DNA of 64,000 nt from Chryseobacterium daecheongense (GCF_003729955.1 NZ_RJTX01000001.1:1550001-1614000), one strand, 5' to 3'; positions 49,151 through 58,883 are shown, counted from the first letter of the stretch. The notes: generated from the sequence alone by a model not told the origin. A program made the numbers and translations.

Positions 49151-50794
49151 ATGGCCTTTATTCTATTTTCCTTATTACTTCTCTTTCCTTCATGTATGGG
49201 ATTGGGAAAAATCACAGAGAGCCTTTTGGGTTCTTTATTCCATGGAATCTCAGGTAAAATACTCTCAGGAATCCTAGCTATAACTACAATCTGGACCTTC
49301 GCAGCATTTTTTATCCCACTAAACATCTATGTGGAAATAGCTACTTTATTATTGGGGTTATTCTGTTTCTTCAGATACAGATTATACAATGAATGGTACC
49401 ATTTTTCCAGAAAAGAAAGCCTTTTAATAGGCCTCATTTCTTTAGTTGTTTTATTTTGCAGTTCATTTTACCCTTATATTTTAGATCATTTTGGATATTA
49501 TGTTCCAACCATACAATGGCTTACAGAATATGGAATAGTAAAAGGCATTTCCAATCTGGATCTTACTCTTGGGCAGGTATCTTTTTGGCATATCTTTCAG
49601 GCGGGGTTTTCCAATTTCTCAGATCCATTTCTTAGGATTAATGCTATAATATTAATTGTTTATACCGTTTACATTGTAGAAAAAAAGAGATGGATACATC
49701 TTTGTTTCATTCCAGTTCTCTTATTGTTTACACAGTCTCCAAGCCCGGATTTACCGGCCATCATTTTTTCACTGATCATTTTAAACGAAATACTATCCGA
49801 AAATAAAAACAGCAGACTTATTTTCCTGTTCTCAGCATTTGTCTTCGCCATTAAGCCTACAATGATCTGGCTTCCGATTTTGAGCATGCTCTATTCTGTT
49901 TTCATCCTTAAAGCCAATATTAAAAGTTTCGGTTTTGGAGCTCTGGTGATCCTTCTGTTCTGTATTAAAAATATCTGGACATTCGGATTTCCTGTTTTCC
50001 CGGTAGCGGTGATAGATTTAGGAGTCAGCTGGAAACCTAATCCGGAAGTTTTAAAAATATCTTCCCAATATGCCCTATTAAAAACCTATGACATGCAATA
50101 TTCCTATCAGGAAATTCAACAATTTTCCTGGTTAGATTATATTAAGAACTGGCTTTTTTTAAATGGAATCAAATCTAAGATCAATATTTTATTTATAGCG
50201 AGCTTATTATTCTTTACCCTTTTCGCTTTTATTAAAAGGAAGCCCATTCTTTCTCTGCTCTGCATTTCAATTCTTATCAAAAGCGTACTGGTGCTACTCT
50301 TTTCCGCCCAGTACAGATTTTTTATAGACGTCCTGTTCGTGCTATTTTTCATCTTGTTTCTGGATTATTTTAATAAAAAAAGGGCACTTTTATTTTTTTC
50401 ATGTACGAGCCTTCTTTTCATTGGCTTTTTATCTTTTCCGGAAATAATCCAACAGCATATTCCAAGTTTCAGGCTCAGCAATTTTATGGGCAAGTTTGAT
50501 AAGAAACAACTTTATCAGCCTTCTTCTTATCAATACCAACCATTTGATTCTTATCAGGTGGGGAACCTGAAATTCAATGTTTCAACAAATTATCCTTTTA
50601 ATTTTGATACTCCGCTTCCTGCCATTTCCTCAAGCTATGTTTTTGATGACGCAAAAGCCGGAATCTTTCCACAACTTATCGACGCAAAGGATCTTCGGAA
50701 AGGGTTCATATGGAAAAAAATGAACTCACAGGAAAAAAGAGAAGCCGAAAATGTTATTCAAACTATCAAAAACTCCTATAAACAGAACAAATAG
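49151..50794 (+). CDS. Polytopic membrane protein, LIC_10190-like
   Basis: About 547 residues with at least ten predicted membrane helices (first near 1-20, others spread to about 430) and a soluble C-terminal tail. The N-terminal FPSCMGLGKITESLLGSLFHG pattern (part) recalls the LIC_10190 family of bacterial membrane proteins, some with GT-C glycosyltransferase-like topology. The Asp-rich first loop (ILDHFGYYVPTIQWLTEYGIVKG, part) would fit such a fold. An upstream TTG at 49124 is inside the terminator stem and is rejected. The start is directly after the T run. Confidence 0.7.
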   Translation: MAFILFSLLLLFPSCMGLGKITESLLGSLFHGISGKILSGILAITTIWTFAAFFIPLNIYVEIATLLLGLFCFFRYRLYNEWYHFSRKESLLIGLISLVVLFCSSFYPYILDHFGYYVPTIQWLTEYGIVKGISNLDLTLGQVSFWHIFQAGFSNFSDPFLRINAIILIVYTVYIVEKKRWIHLCFIPVLLLFTQSPSPDLPAIIFSLIILNEILSENKNSRLIFLFSAFVFAIKPTMIWLPILSMLYSVFILKANIKSFGFGALVILLFCIKNIWTFGFPVFPVAVIDLGVSWKPNPEVLKISSQYALLKTYDMQYSYQEIQQFSWLDYIKNWLFLNGIKSKINILFIASLLFFTLFAFIKRKPILSLLCISILIKSVLVLLFSAQYRFFIDVLFVLFFILFLDYFNKKRALLFFSCTSLLFIGFLSFPEIIQQHIPSFRLSNFMGKFDKKQLYQPSSYQYQPFDSYQVGNLKFNVSTNYPFNFDTPLPAISSSYVFDDAKAGIFPQLIDAKDLRKGFIWKKMNSQEKREAENVIQTIKNSYKQNK

Positions 50795-50823
50795 AAGAAC
50801 TTTATTATCTGGAGAAAAAACGG

Positions 50824-50831
50824 TAATTTTG
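50824..50831 (+). promoter_or_regulatory. -7 promoter box for aroC, 4 nt from the start codon
   Basis: TAATTTTG, then TATC, then ATG. It predicts a leaderless transcript. Confidence 0.6.
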
Positions 50832-50835
50832 TATC

Positions 50836-51906
50836 ATGTTCAATACTTTAGGTAATCTTCTCAGTCTTACAACATTTGGAGAAAGTCACGGTGCGGCTTA
50901 TGGCGGCATCATCAATAATTTCCCGGCAGGTTTAACCATCGATTTCGATAAAATCCAGTATGAGCTGGATCGAAGAAAACCTGGCCAATCAGCAATTGTC
51001 ACTCAAAGAAAAGAAGGTGACAAAGTACAATTCCTTTCCGGTATTTTTGAAGGGAAAACAACGGGAACTCCCATCGGCTTTATTATCGAAAACGAAAATC
51101 AGAAATCAAAAGATTATGACCATATTGCGAAGTCTTATCGTCCAAGTCATGCAGACTTCACCTATGATCAGAAATTCGGAATAAGAGATTATCGTGGCGG
51201 TGGAAAATCTTCAGCCAGAGAAACTATGAACTGGGTGGTTGCGGGAGCAATGGCTAAGCAATTGTTATCAGATATTGAGATCAACGCCTATGTATCTTCC
51301 GTAGGTGAGATTTTCTGTGAAAAGCCCTACCAGGATTTGGATTTCTCCAAAACCGAAACCAATGAAGTCCGTTGTCCGGATGCAGAAACGGCAGAAAAAA
51401 TGATTTCCAAAATAAAAGAAATTAAAAAAGAAGGAAATACCATTGGCGGAACCATCACTTGCGTCATTAAAAATGTTCCTGTAGGAATTGGTGAACCTGT
51501 TTTTTCCAAATTGCAGGCAGAACTGGCCAAAGCAATGCTTAATATCAATGCCTGCAAAGGTTTTGAGTATGGAAGCGGTTTTTGTGGAGCTAAAATGACA
51601 GGAAAAGAGCATAATGATGCCTTCAATACTGATTTTACAACAAAATCAAACCTTTCCGGCGGAATCCAGGGCGGAATTTCCAATGGAATGGATATTTATT
51701 TCAGGGTAGCTTTTAAACCTGTAGCGACTATTTTAAGACCTCAGGAAAGTGTAGACCGGGAAGGTAATCCTGTAATTGTGGAAGGAAAGGGAAGACATGA
51801 TCCGTGTGTATTGCCAAGGGCCGTCCCTGTAGTGGAAAGCCTTGCCGCTTTTGTGTTGGCGGATCTGTTTTTGATTAATAAAACAAGAAATATCAATAAT
51901 TTTTAA
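50836..51906 (+). CDS. aroC: Chorismate synthase
   Basis: The last step of the shikimate pathway, converting EPSP to chorismate with reduced FMN. The 356-residue protein has the N-terminal signature [18 protein letters not shown], the [11 protein letters not shown] loop that binds FMN, and the late [16 protein letters not shown] motif. It stands alone with its own promoter, followed after 16 bp by a thioredoxin-fold gene. Confidence 0.96.
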   Translation: MFNTLGNLLSLTTFGESHGAAYGGIINNFPAGLTIDFDKIQYELDRRKPGQSAIVTQRKEGDKVQFLSGIFEGKTTGTPIGFIIENENQKSKDYDHIAKSYRPSHADFTYDQKFGIRDYRGGGKSSARETMNWVVAGAMAKQLLSDIEINAYVSSVGEIFCEKPYQDLDFSKTETNEVRCPDAETAEKMISKIKEIKKEGNTIGGTITCVIKNVPVGIGEPVFSKLQAELAKAMLNINACKGFEYGSGFCGAKMTGKEHNDAFNTDFTTKSNLSGGIQGGISNGMDIYFRVAFKPVATILRPQESVDREGNPVIVEGKGRHDPCVLPRAVPVVESLAAFVLADLFLINKTRNINNF

Positions 51907-51922
51907 ATATCATATTGTAGTA

Positions 51923-52486
51923 ATGAAAAATTACTGGGATAAAGCAATCACTTTTGAAGAATACATCCAGATTGCAAAACAAAGACTTGAAACCCCTTCT
52001 AATCAACAGGAGGCAGATTATAAACAATATTATGAATTAGGTCTTCAGAGAATAGACAGGACTTTAAAAAAGTATGTGCCTGACGAAGAGCAGCTCAATC
52101 TACTGAATGCCAAAAACTTCGACGGAAAAATCCTGATCATTTCCGAAGCTTGGTGTGGCGATGCAAGTGCAACAGTTCCAGCTTTAGTTAAATTTTTTGA
52201 AGGACGCAACGAAGTAAAAATCTTTCTTAGAGACAGCGATACGAGTCTTATTAATCAGTTTTTAACGGACGGAACACAATCTATCCCAAAGGTTCTTATT
52301 TTAGATAACGATTTCAATGTAAAGAATTCGTGGGGGCCACGTCCGAAGTTCGGTAAAGAATTATTAATGAAATTCAAGGCCGATCCCGAAGCTTATCCTA
52401 GAGAGCAGTTTTATAACGATCTCCAGATTTATTATGCTAAAAACAGAGGTAAAGACGCCATCCAGGAAATTGTAGAATTATTATGA
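51923..52486 (+). CDS. Thioredoxin-family protein with a single active-site cysteine
   Basis: A 187-residue protein of the Thioredoxin_9-like type. The site reads SEAWCGDASATVP, so the second cysteine of CxxC is Ala-Ser here; I see no other Cys in the protein. A cis-proline motif follows (QSIPKVLILD). It cannot form the usual intramolecular disulfide, so it may be a monothiol enzyme or a thiol-binding protein. There is no signal peptide. Its stop overlaps the next gene's start (ATGA). Confidence 0.85.
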   Translation: MKNYWDKAITFEEYIQIAKQRLETPSNQQEADYKQYYELGLQRIDRTLKKYVPDEEQLNLLNAKNFDGKILIISEAWCGDASATVPALVKFFEGRNEVKIFLRDSDTSLINQFLTDGTQSIPKVLILDNDFNVKNSWGPRPKFGKELLMKFKADPEAYPREQFYNDLQIYYAKNRGKDAIQEIVELL

Positions 52487-53022
52487 AAAAAAATATAATT
52501 TATATTGTATTGATCGTCATTATCGGAATCATTGCATTGGTACCGGGAGTAAAGGATTTTCTGAGAAATCAGTTTTTCCCGATTGCCACGATTGAAAATG
52601 CAGTGACCGTAAGTGAAGAAGACTATGATATAGATCTTCAGGGGATCAATGTTCCGAGTACCAATCTTAAAAACCTAAAGGATAAACCTATTTTCCTGAA
52701 TTTTTGGGGAACGTGGTGTCCTCCATGCAGAAAAGAATGGCCAAGTATTCAGAAATTGTATGATACCAGAAAAGGAAACGTAGACTTTGTTCTGATCGCC
52801 ATGAATGATGAAGAGGCTGCGGTGAGAAAATTTTTACAGGAAAACAAATACACGGTTCCGGTTTATATTGCTCAAAGCCCTATCTCAGAAAAGTTGTTGC
52901 CAAAAGTGTTCCCTACCACTTTCCTTCTGGATAAAACCGGAAGAATCATCATTAAAGAAGATGCCTACAGAGACTGGAATACAGAATCTGTGCATCAATT
53001 TATTGATAATATTGTTAAATAA
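52483..53022 (+). CDS. TlpA-like membrane-anchored thiol-disulfide reductase
   Basis: A 179-residue protein with an N-terminal membrane anchor (about 5-20) and a periplasmic thioredoxin domain. The active site is WGTWCPPCRKEWPS, a classic TlpA/ResA CPPC, and the cis-proline segment is PTTFLLDKTGR. It probably reduces cysteines of cytochrome c or of secreted proteins. It is coupled to the upstream single-cysteine thioredoxin by a 4-bp overlap. Confidence 0.9.
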   Translation: MKKNIIYIVLIVIIGIIALVPGVKDFLRNQFFPIATIENAVTVSEEDYDIDLQGINVPSTNLKNLKDKPIFLNFWGTWCPPCRKEWPSIQKLYDTRKGNVDFVLIAMNDEEAAVRKFLQENKYTVPVYIAQSPISEKLLPKVFPTTFLLDKTGRIIIKEDAYRDWNTESVHQFIDNIVK

Positions 53023-53109
53023 TTTTTTAACTAAATTTTATAACAGATTTGGTACAGAATTTGAGAATTTTGTAGAGTTGGAAAATCATTTATTAAAACT
53101 AAACACAAA

Positions 53110-53457
53110 ATGAAGTATTCAAAACTAAACCTGGCTAAAGAAGCGATCAACCATAAAGGTTTCGTGAAAAAAATCCCTGATATTTTCAGGATGGTCAAAC
53201 TATGGAGAAAAGGACTTTATCCTATGAAATCTGTAGATATCATTCTGCCTCTATTAGGACTTTTATATGTGATCTCTCCTATTGACCTGCTTCCTGATTT
53301 TGCATTACCTGTATTAGGTGTAATGGATGATCTGGCCATTTTATCTCTTGCCATCCCTAAGTTGATCAAAGAAGTTGATAAATTCTTGCTTTGGGAGGCC
53401 GAAAAAAAATATAAGGACGGTGATACTAAAGTAATCGACGCTGAAATTGTAGAGTAA
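53110..53457 (+). CDS. YkvA-family small membrane protein (DUF1232)
   Basis: A 115-residue protein with the DUF1232 signature VIPL-like membrane helix, here VDIILPLLGLLYVISPIDLLPDF (part) and VMDDLAILSLAIPKL. The conserved SPIDLLPD motif is intact. The family is found in many phyla without a known function. It is followed by a terminator. Confidence 0.85.
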   Translation: MKYSKLNLAKEAINHKGFVKKIPDIFRMVKLWRKGLYPMKSVDIILPLLGLLYVISPIDLLPDFALPVLGVMDDLAILSLAIPKLIKEVDKFLLWEAEKKYKDGDTKVIDAEIVE

Positions 53458-53477
53458 TTAACAAATAATATTCTTCT

Positions 53478-53508
53478 AGCCATTCCATGATCGGGATGGC
53501 TTTTTTTT
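53478..53508 (+). terminator. Terminator after the YkvA gene
   Basis: Arms AGCCATTCC and GGGATGGCT with one G-T-type mismatch, then eight T. Confidence 0.8.
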
Positions 53509-53548
53509 AGAAATTCATCATAAATTTTTAAGCCTTATTTCAAATCAT

Positions 53549-53556
53549 TAAATTTG
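53549..53556 (+). promoter_or_regulatory. -7 promoter box for the UMP synthase
   Basis: TAAATTTG, 19 nt before the ATG. Confidence 0.6.
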
Positions 53557-53575
53557 CAATATCTAATAAAAAATA

Positions 53576-54955
53576 ATGGAAAGTAAAAAAGAATTCTTTT
53601 TAGAGTGCTACAAACTGGGAATCATTAAATTCGGGAGATTCACCCTGAAAAGCGGCATCGAAAGTCCGTTTTATGTAGACCTAAGACCTTTAGCTTCAGA
53701 CCCTAAAATTTTAAAAAACCTTGCTAATTATCTATTGGAAATGCTTCCGCTGGATAATTTCGACTTAATCTGCGGAGTTCCTTATGCAGCCCTTCCCATG
53801 GCTACAGCGATGTCCCTGGAAAGTTATATTCCGCTGATCATTAAAAGAAAAGAGGCAAAAAGCTACGGAACTAAAAAGATGATCGAGGGAATTTACCAGA
53901 AAGGGCAAAACTGTCTTTTGGTAGAAGACGTTATTACTTCCGGAAAATCTTTGGTAGAAACCATTGCTGAAATTGAGCAGGAAGATATTAAAGTTTCTGA
54001 TATTGTTGTAGTGCTTGACAGAGAGCAAGGAGGAAAACAACTTTTAGAAAGTAAAGGATACAGAGTTCATACTCTTTTCAATATTTCTGAAGTTTGTGGG
54101 ATTCTACAAGAGAATGGTGAACTGACTGATGATGAGGTGAAAAGAATTCAGGACTTCCTTCAGGGAAATCATATTCAGTTTGAAGAGAAGACAAGATGTT
54201 CTTATGAGCAAAAACTGAAAAACGCTCAACATTCGGTTTCTAAAAAATTATTGGAAACGGCTTTGGCAAAACAATCCAATCTTATTGCTTCAGCTGATGT
54301 TACGACTACCCAGGAATTATTAGAGCTGGCTGAAAAAGTCGGTCCGCATATTATTGCCTTAAAAACCCATATCGACATTATTTCCGATTTCGAATACGAA
54401 AAAACAATCGTTCCATTGAAGGCACTGGCTGCCAAACATCAGTTCTTATTGATGGAAGACAGAAAATTTGCCGATATTGGTAACACACAGGAGCTTCAGT
54501 TCACTAGCGGAGTTTTCAAAATTACAGACTGGGCTGATTTTGTAACCTCTCAGGTAATCGGGGGATTTGAATCGTTGGACTGCTTTAACAATGTAGGTGT
54601 TGTAGCAATCATCGGAATGTCTTCCAAAGGAACTTTAACAACGAATGATTATCGTGAGGAAGCCCTTAAAATAGCTTTATCTCATCCTAATGTTATCGGC
54701 GGGGTATCTCAAAACCAGCTTCCGGATGAAATCTTATTGTTTACACCTGGAGTAAACCTTGCAGATTCCGGCGACGGAAAAGGACAGCAGTATAATACTC
54801 CGGAACATGTTTTCAAAAATCTTCACACAGATTTCATCATTGTAGGAAGAGGAATTTATAAAGCGGCTAATGCTGAAGAAGCTGCCATCACCTATAAAAA
54901 TGAAGGTTGGAAAGCGTATGTTAATTCTTTGGAAAAAAAAGTAATTCAGAGTTAA
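53576..54955 (+). CDS. Bifunctional UMP synthase: orotate phosphoribosyltransferase + OMP decarboxylase
   Basis: Makes UMP from orotate and PRPP in two steps. The N-terminal OPRT domain (about 1-205) has the PRPP-binding loop VEDVITSGKS (116-125) and GVPYAALPMA. The C-terminal OMP decarboxylase (about 215-459) has DRKFADIGNT (295-304), with catalytic Asp295, Lys297 and Asp300 by homology, and LKTHID (262-267). This motif is the eukaryotic type (yeast Ura3, human UMPS), and the OPRT-OMPDC order is also eukaryotic. Separate pyrE and pyrF are usual in bacteria. It has its own promoter and no operon partner. Confidence 0.94.
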   Translation: MESKKEFFLECYKLGIIKFGRFTLKSGIESPFYVDLRPLASDPKILKNLANYLLEMLPLDNFDLICGVPYAALPMATAMSLESYIPLIIKRKEAKSYGTKKMIEGIYQKGQNCLLVEDVITSGKSLVETIAEIEQEDIKVSDIVVVLDREQGGKQLLESKGYRVHTLFNISEVCGILQENGELTDDEVKRIQDFLQGNHIQFEEKTRCSYEQKLKNAQHSVSKKLLETALAKQSNLIASADVTTTQELLELAEKVGPHIIALKTHIDIISDFEYEKTIVPLKALAAKHQFLLMEDRKFADIGNTQELQFTSGVFKITDWADFVTSQVIGGFESLDCFNNVGVVAIIGMSSKGTLTTNDYREEALKIALSHPNVIGGVSQNQLPDEILLFTPGVNLADSGDGKGQQYNTPEHVFKNLHTDFIIVGRGIYKAANAEEAAITYKNEGWKAYVNSLEKKVIQS

Positions 54956-54984
54956 AAACTTACAGACTATAATCAAAATAAGTT

Positions 54985-54992
54985 TATATTTG
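54985..54992 (+). promoter_or_regulatory. -7 promoter box for the peptidase-like barrel gene
   Basis: TATATTTG, 17 nt before the TTG start at 55010. It supports that start. Confidence 0.6.
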
Positions 54993-55009
54993 AACTTTAT
55001 CACAGACGT

Positions 55010-57832
55010 TTGAAAAAGGTTATTAGTATTTGTCTTATTTTGTTTGCCGGTGTTGCTGAAGTTGCTGCCCAAAATGACAGCATTTATATTGAAGCGAAAT
55101 TGTCTCCGGACAAGAAAACACTATCTGTAAATCAGGAGCTCGTTTATTATAACCATTCTGAAAAAGATTTAAAAACGATCAAATTATTAAGCTGGGTGTC
55201 CGCTTATAAGAAAAGAGGAACTTCTTTGGTGTACCGCAAGCTTGAGGACAGAAATAATGATCTCCATTTTGCAAAACAGGATCAGCTTGGAAATCTTCTG
55301 TCATTAAACATCAAGAGCGGAGATCAAGAGCTTTTACCCACCAATAAAACTTCTGATGAGAATCTTTTTATTCCTTTAGCCAGTCCGTTACAACCTGGTG
55401 AAAGTATACAATTACAACTGCAGTATCAGATCCAGCTTCCCGATAGTAAATTTACCGACTACGGAATCTCTGATAAAAATGTAGCCTTAAAATATTTCTT
55501 TATTGTTCCGGATCATTTCGATCCGGACAATATTTCCAAAAGAAATTATCACGATATTGAAGAATCCGTGAATTTCAACACATATTGGACGATCAATTTT
55601 GATCTTCCGGTTAATTATTATATTGAAAGTAACCTTCCTCAAATTCAAATGAATTCTTTTAAAGGATATTTGGATTCCGATCCGGAGTTTATCGTTTCCC
55701 AACATGAATATCCTTCTATAAAGGTTAAAACTGAAGGAATAGATACGGAAATAAAATTCGGGTATAATTTAAAACCTGATGAAAAACAAAATCTGGAGTT
55801 CTATCTTCCTTTACATTTAAAATTCCTTCAGGAAAAGTTAGGTTCTATTCCCAAGAAAATTTTTATCTCCGATAAATTCAGGGGGAAAGAGGATTTCTTC
55901 GGGAATAATGACATTAAATTCTGGAAATTTAAATTTCAATTGTTCAGTGATGCTGAAAAAACAGACCAGGATTATTTTGGAATTATTACAAAAAAAATCC
56001 TGGATGAAAAGATCATTGCTGATAAACAAGATGACCACTGGTTCAAAAATGGGTTAAAGTCATACCTGGAAATACAATATTTAAAAAAGTTCTATAGTAA
56101 TGCTTTGTTGCTTGGTAAACTTCCTGAAACTAAAATTTTTGGAGTTAAGCCTTTAAAGCTTTTTCATGCTTCTGAGGTAAAGCTTTTGGATCGTTATGGA
56201 TTAGCCTATCAGTATATCATGTCTCAGAATCTTGACCAGAAGATTGATGAAAAGTTTGCTGCCTTAAGCAACTTTAATGATATGGCGATCAGCAGTTTTG
56301 AAACAGGAACACTTTTCAATTATACTGCAGATAAAATGGGTACTGAAAATTTTGAGCAGCTTTTACAACAATATATTGATAGAAATACCCATCATCCTGT
56401 AAAACCCAGAGACTTCCTTCAAGAGCTTGCTGAAAAAGATCCATCCGCGAATTACCTTTCCGGCTTCCTTAATCAGAAAAACAGGGTAAATTTTAAATTG
56501 CGAAAGTTTAAAAAAGAAGGAGATTCTCTCAATGTGAAAATATACAAAAACACAGAAAATGTGATTCCTGTAAAACTGGAAACCCAAGCCAAAGATGAAG
56601 ATAAACAAAGCTATTGGATAGAAACCAAGGAAGGGGAAAGAAAAATGACCGTTCCTATACCCGCTTTGGATACCTATAAAATTACTCTCAATGACGATTA
56701 TATTTTCCCGGAATCCAATTACCGCGACAATTTTTTATATGCCAAAGGATTTTTTTCCAATATGAAAAAAATCAAAATAAAGCTTATAAAAGATATTCCC
56801 AATCCGGAATTCAATGAAATCTACCTGAATCCAAGAGTACGCTTTAATAATACTTATGATAAGTTTTTGTTTGGGATCAATTTCAAGAATCAATCATTTT
56901 TTGATCAGAAATTTCTGTATTCCATTACTCCGATGTACAGTTCCGGTACAGGAAAGCTTACAGGTTCCGGTACAGTTTCTTATTCATTCTTACCAGCAGA
57001 AAGTATTATCAGAAGCTTAACATTTGGGGTTACGGGTTCTTATTTTCATTATGACTATGATCTCGCTTATAGAAAAGCATCTATTTTCTCCAATATCAAC
57101 TTTAGAAAAAATCCGAGAAGTACGGTAAGCAGAGGGATCGGAATTTCTTATAATTTTCTTGAAAGGGATTTAAGTCCTGCTATGATTGCTAAAAAGGATT
57201 ATGACAAATATAATCTCTGGAGCATTGGATATGGATATACGGACAATCAGATGATCCACGAAAAAAGCCTGAGCGTAAGTACCCAATGGATGGAAGATTT
57301 TAATAAAATTACTGCAGAAGGATTTTACCGATGGGAATTTGCCCCGAAACAAAAATTAAGTTTAAGATTATTCGCCGGATATTTCTTGAGAAACGAAGCC
57401 AGGAATAATACTTTTAATTATGGAATTTCAAGGGTTTCCAATTATGCTTTCTCTTACAATCTTTTGGGGGAAAGTGCTACTGGCGGAATCCTATCTCAAC
57501 AGTATATTTTGGCTGATGGGGGTTTTAAATCTTTTATTCCGGGAACCGTCAATCAATGGATTACTTCTTTTAATGTGGATTCCAGTGTATGGAAAATCTT
57601 CCACGTCTATGCTGATGTTGGAATGTATAAGAATAAAAATGCTTCCACTCAATTTATTTGGGACAGTGGTATAAAAGTAAGAGTAATTCCTGATTTCCTC
57701 GAAGTCTACTTCCCTATCCAGTCTTCCTTAGGTTTTGAACCTTCTTTTAAAGATTATGCCAAACGAATACGATATACACTGGTTTTAAATCTAGGAGCTG
57801 TTATCAATGCAGCGAGAAGAGGTTGGTATTAA
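55010..57832 (+). CDS. Peptidase-like domain fused to an outer-membrane beta-barrel
   Basis: A 940-residue protein with a signal peptide (cleavage near VAAQ/N) and start codon TTG. The N-terminal half resembles M1 aminopeptidases: a beta domain, then a helical segment in which HWFKNGLKSYLEIQYL matches the post-motif W.NEG....E of that family. The HExxH zinc motif itself is missing, so it is likely a pseudo-peptidase. From about residue 600 the sequence turns into amphipathic strands ending in an aromatic residue (RRGWY), typical of an outer-membrane barrel. Its role is unknown. Confidence 0.72.
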   Translation: MKKVISICLILFAGVAEVAAQNDSIYIEAKLSPDKKTLSVNQELVYYNHSEKDLKTIKLLSWVSAYKKRGTSLVYRKLEDRNNDLHFAKQDQLGNLLSLNIKSGDQELLPTNKTSDENLFIPLASPLQPGESIQLQLQYQIQLPDSKFTDYGISDKNVALKYFFIVPDHFDPDNISKRNYHDIEESVNFNTYWTINFDLPVNYYIESNLPQIQMNSFKGYLDSDPEFIVSQHEYPSIKVKTEGIDTEIKFGYNLKPDEKQNLEFYLPLHLKFLQEKLGSIPKKIFISDKFRGKEDFFGNNDIKFWKFKFQLFSDAEKTDQDYFGIITKKILDEKIIADKQDDHWFKNGLKSYLEIQYLKKFYSNALLLGKLPETKIFGVKPLKLFHASEVKLLDRYGLAYQYIMSQNLDQKIDEKFAALSNFNDMAISSFETGTLFNYTADKMGTENFEQLLQQYIDRNTHHPVKPRDFLQELAEKDPSANYLSGFLNQKNRVNFKLRKFKKEGDSLNVKIYKNTENVIPVKLETQAKDEDKQSYWIETKEGERKMTVPIPALDTYKITLNDDYIFPESNYRDNFLYAKGFFSNMKKIKIKLIKDIPNPEFNEIYLNPRVRFNNTYDKFLFGINFKNQSFFDQKFLYSITPMYSSGTGKLTGSGTVSYSFLPAESIIRSLTFGVTGSYFHYDYDLAYRKASIFSNINFRKNPRSTVSRGIGISYNFLERDLSPAMIAKKDYDKYNLWSIGYGYTDNQMIHEKSLSVSTQWMEDFNKITAEGFYRWEFAPKQKLSLRLFAGYFLRNEARNNTFNYGISRVSNYAFSYNLLGESATGGILSQQYILADGGFKSFIPGTVNQWITSFNVDSSVWKIFHVYADVGMYKNKNASTQFIWDSGIKVRVIPDFLEVYFPIQSSLGFEPSFKDYAKRIRYTLVLNLGAVINAARRGWY

Positions 57833-57844
57833 ACGAAATAAAAA

Positions 57845-57877
57845 AAATCAGGCATTCTGCGAATGCCTGATTTTTTT
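57845..57877. terminator. Bidirectional terminator between barrel gene and T9SS cargo gene
   Basis: A perfect 12-bp stem (AATCAGGCATTC / GAATGCCTGATT) with flanking A and T runs. Confidence 0.92.
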
Positions 57878-57895
57878 ATTGTATGCTTTAAAGAA

Positions 57896-58732
57896 TTAAT
57901 CTTTTAAGATTTTCTGAGAAACCGGCTGGTTATTTACTGTACCTGTAACAATATAGTTTCCTTTTGTTAATTCAGCAACGTTTAAGATCGTAGAATCTTT
58001 TGCAGAAGTTTTTACAACCTGTCCGAACATGTTATAAATCTTAACATCTTTCACCTGAGAACCGAAAACGATCTCATCATCCTGAACAAAAGTATTTTTA
58101 ATGAAGTTTCCTTTTACGTTTTTGATGTCAGAAACTGCTAGAGAAGAATTGGAGCTTACTGTAACATTATCAAATCTAAGAGCACCACCTATTGCATAAC
58201 TACTAGAAGTTCCAATTGGTGAATAAGTTACCCCGTTCGCAGGATCAAAAACAGATACTACTCTAACGGCAAAGTTTGCATTATTATTAGCAGCTGCAGG
58301 CATAGTTGCTGTAACAGTTGACCAACTTCCGGCAATTGTAGATGGAGAAGCTGTTGCATTCACCCAAGTAGAACCATCAGTAGTATATTGTACCTGCGCA
58401 TATTTAGAAGCAGTATTTGATCCATAAAGATCTAAAGAAATTGATATATTAGAATATCCTACCGTACTAACAGAGAATCTAACTCCCGCAGTTCCTGATG
58501 CAGTTCCCTGAGCAGGATAATTAATAGTTGAATGAGACTTTCCTGACGTAGGATTTCCTTGTGGATAAGGAGTCGAAGTGTTTTCAGTTACTCCACCAAT
58601 GTAGGCAAGAGTCCCGGTCCCTGTAGTAGCACTTATACTACTTGCATCAAAATTCCATTGAGTAATTGTTGTTTGCGCAAAAGCAGCAACGCTTATTATT
58701 ACCGTTGCAAAAAGTGAATAAAACTTTTTCAT
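57896..58732 (-). CDS. Secreted protein with a type A T9SS sorting domain
   Basis: A 278-residue protein with a Sec signal peptide (cleavage near AFAQ/T). The Ser/Thr/Asn-rich beta domain (about 20-190) resembles carbohydrate-binding or adhesin-like jelly rolls (QVQYTTDGSTWV, ALRFDNVTV). The C-terminal type A T9SS signal (about 205-278) is clear: VKIYNMFGQVVK, then LTKGNYIVTG and a final SQKILKD. It should be secreted through the T9SS and held at or released from the surface. The plug-protein gene is at 22057. Confidence 0.88.
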   Translation of the reverse strand: MKKFYSLFATVIISVAAFAQTTITQWNFDASSISATTGTGTLAYIGGVTENTSTPYPQGNPTSGKSHSTINYPAQGTASGTAGVRFSVSTVGYSNISISLDLYGSNTASKYAQVQYTTDGSTWVNATASPSTIAGSWSTVTATMPAAANNNANFAVRVVSVFDPANGVTYSPIGTSSSYAIGGALRFDNVTVSSNSSLAVSDIKNVKGNFIKNTFVQDDEIVFGSQVKDVKIYNMFGQVVKTSAKDSTILNVAELTKGNYIVTGTVNNQPVSQKILKD

Positions 58733-58766
58733 AATCTATTTTTTTTGATATTATTAATTTACCTGA

Positions 58767-58774
58767 CAAAATTA
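58767..58774 (-). promoter_or_regulatory. -7 promoter box for the T9SS cargo gene
   Basis: The minus strand reads TAATTTTG, 34 nt before the ATG. Confidence 0.6.
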
Positions 58775-58883
58775 CGTCTATTTTTTAATTCAAAACAATA
58801 ATCGGGTTAATTTTCTGTTAATAATCCTAAAACCATTACTATTAACAATTTTTAGTTATTTTTACCAATTATTTATAGAGGGC

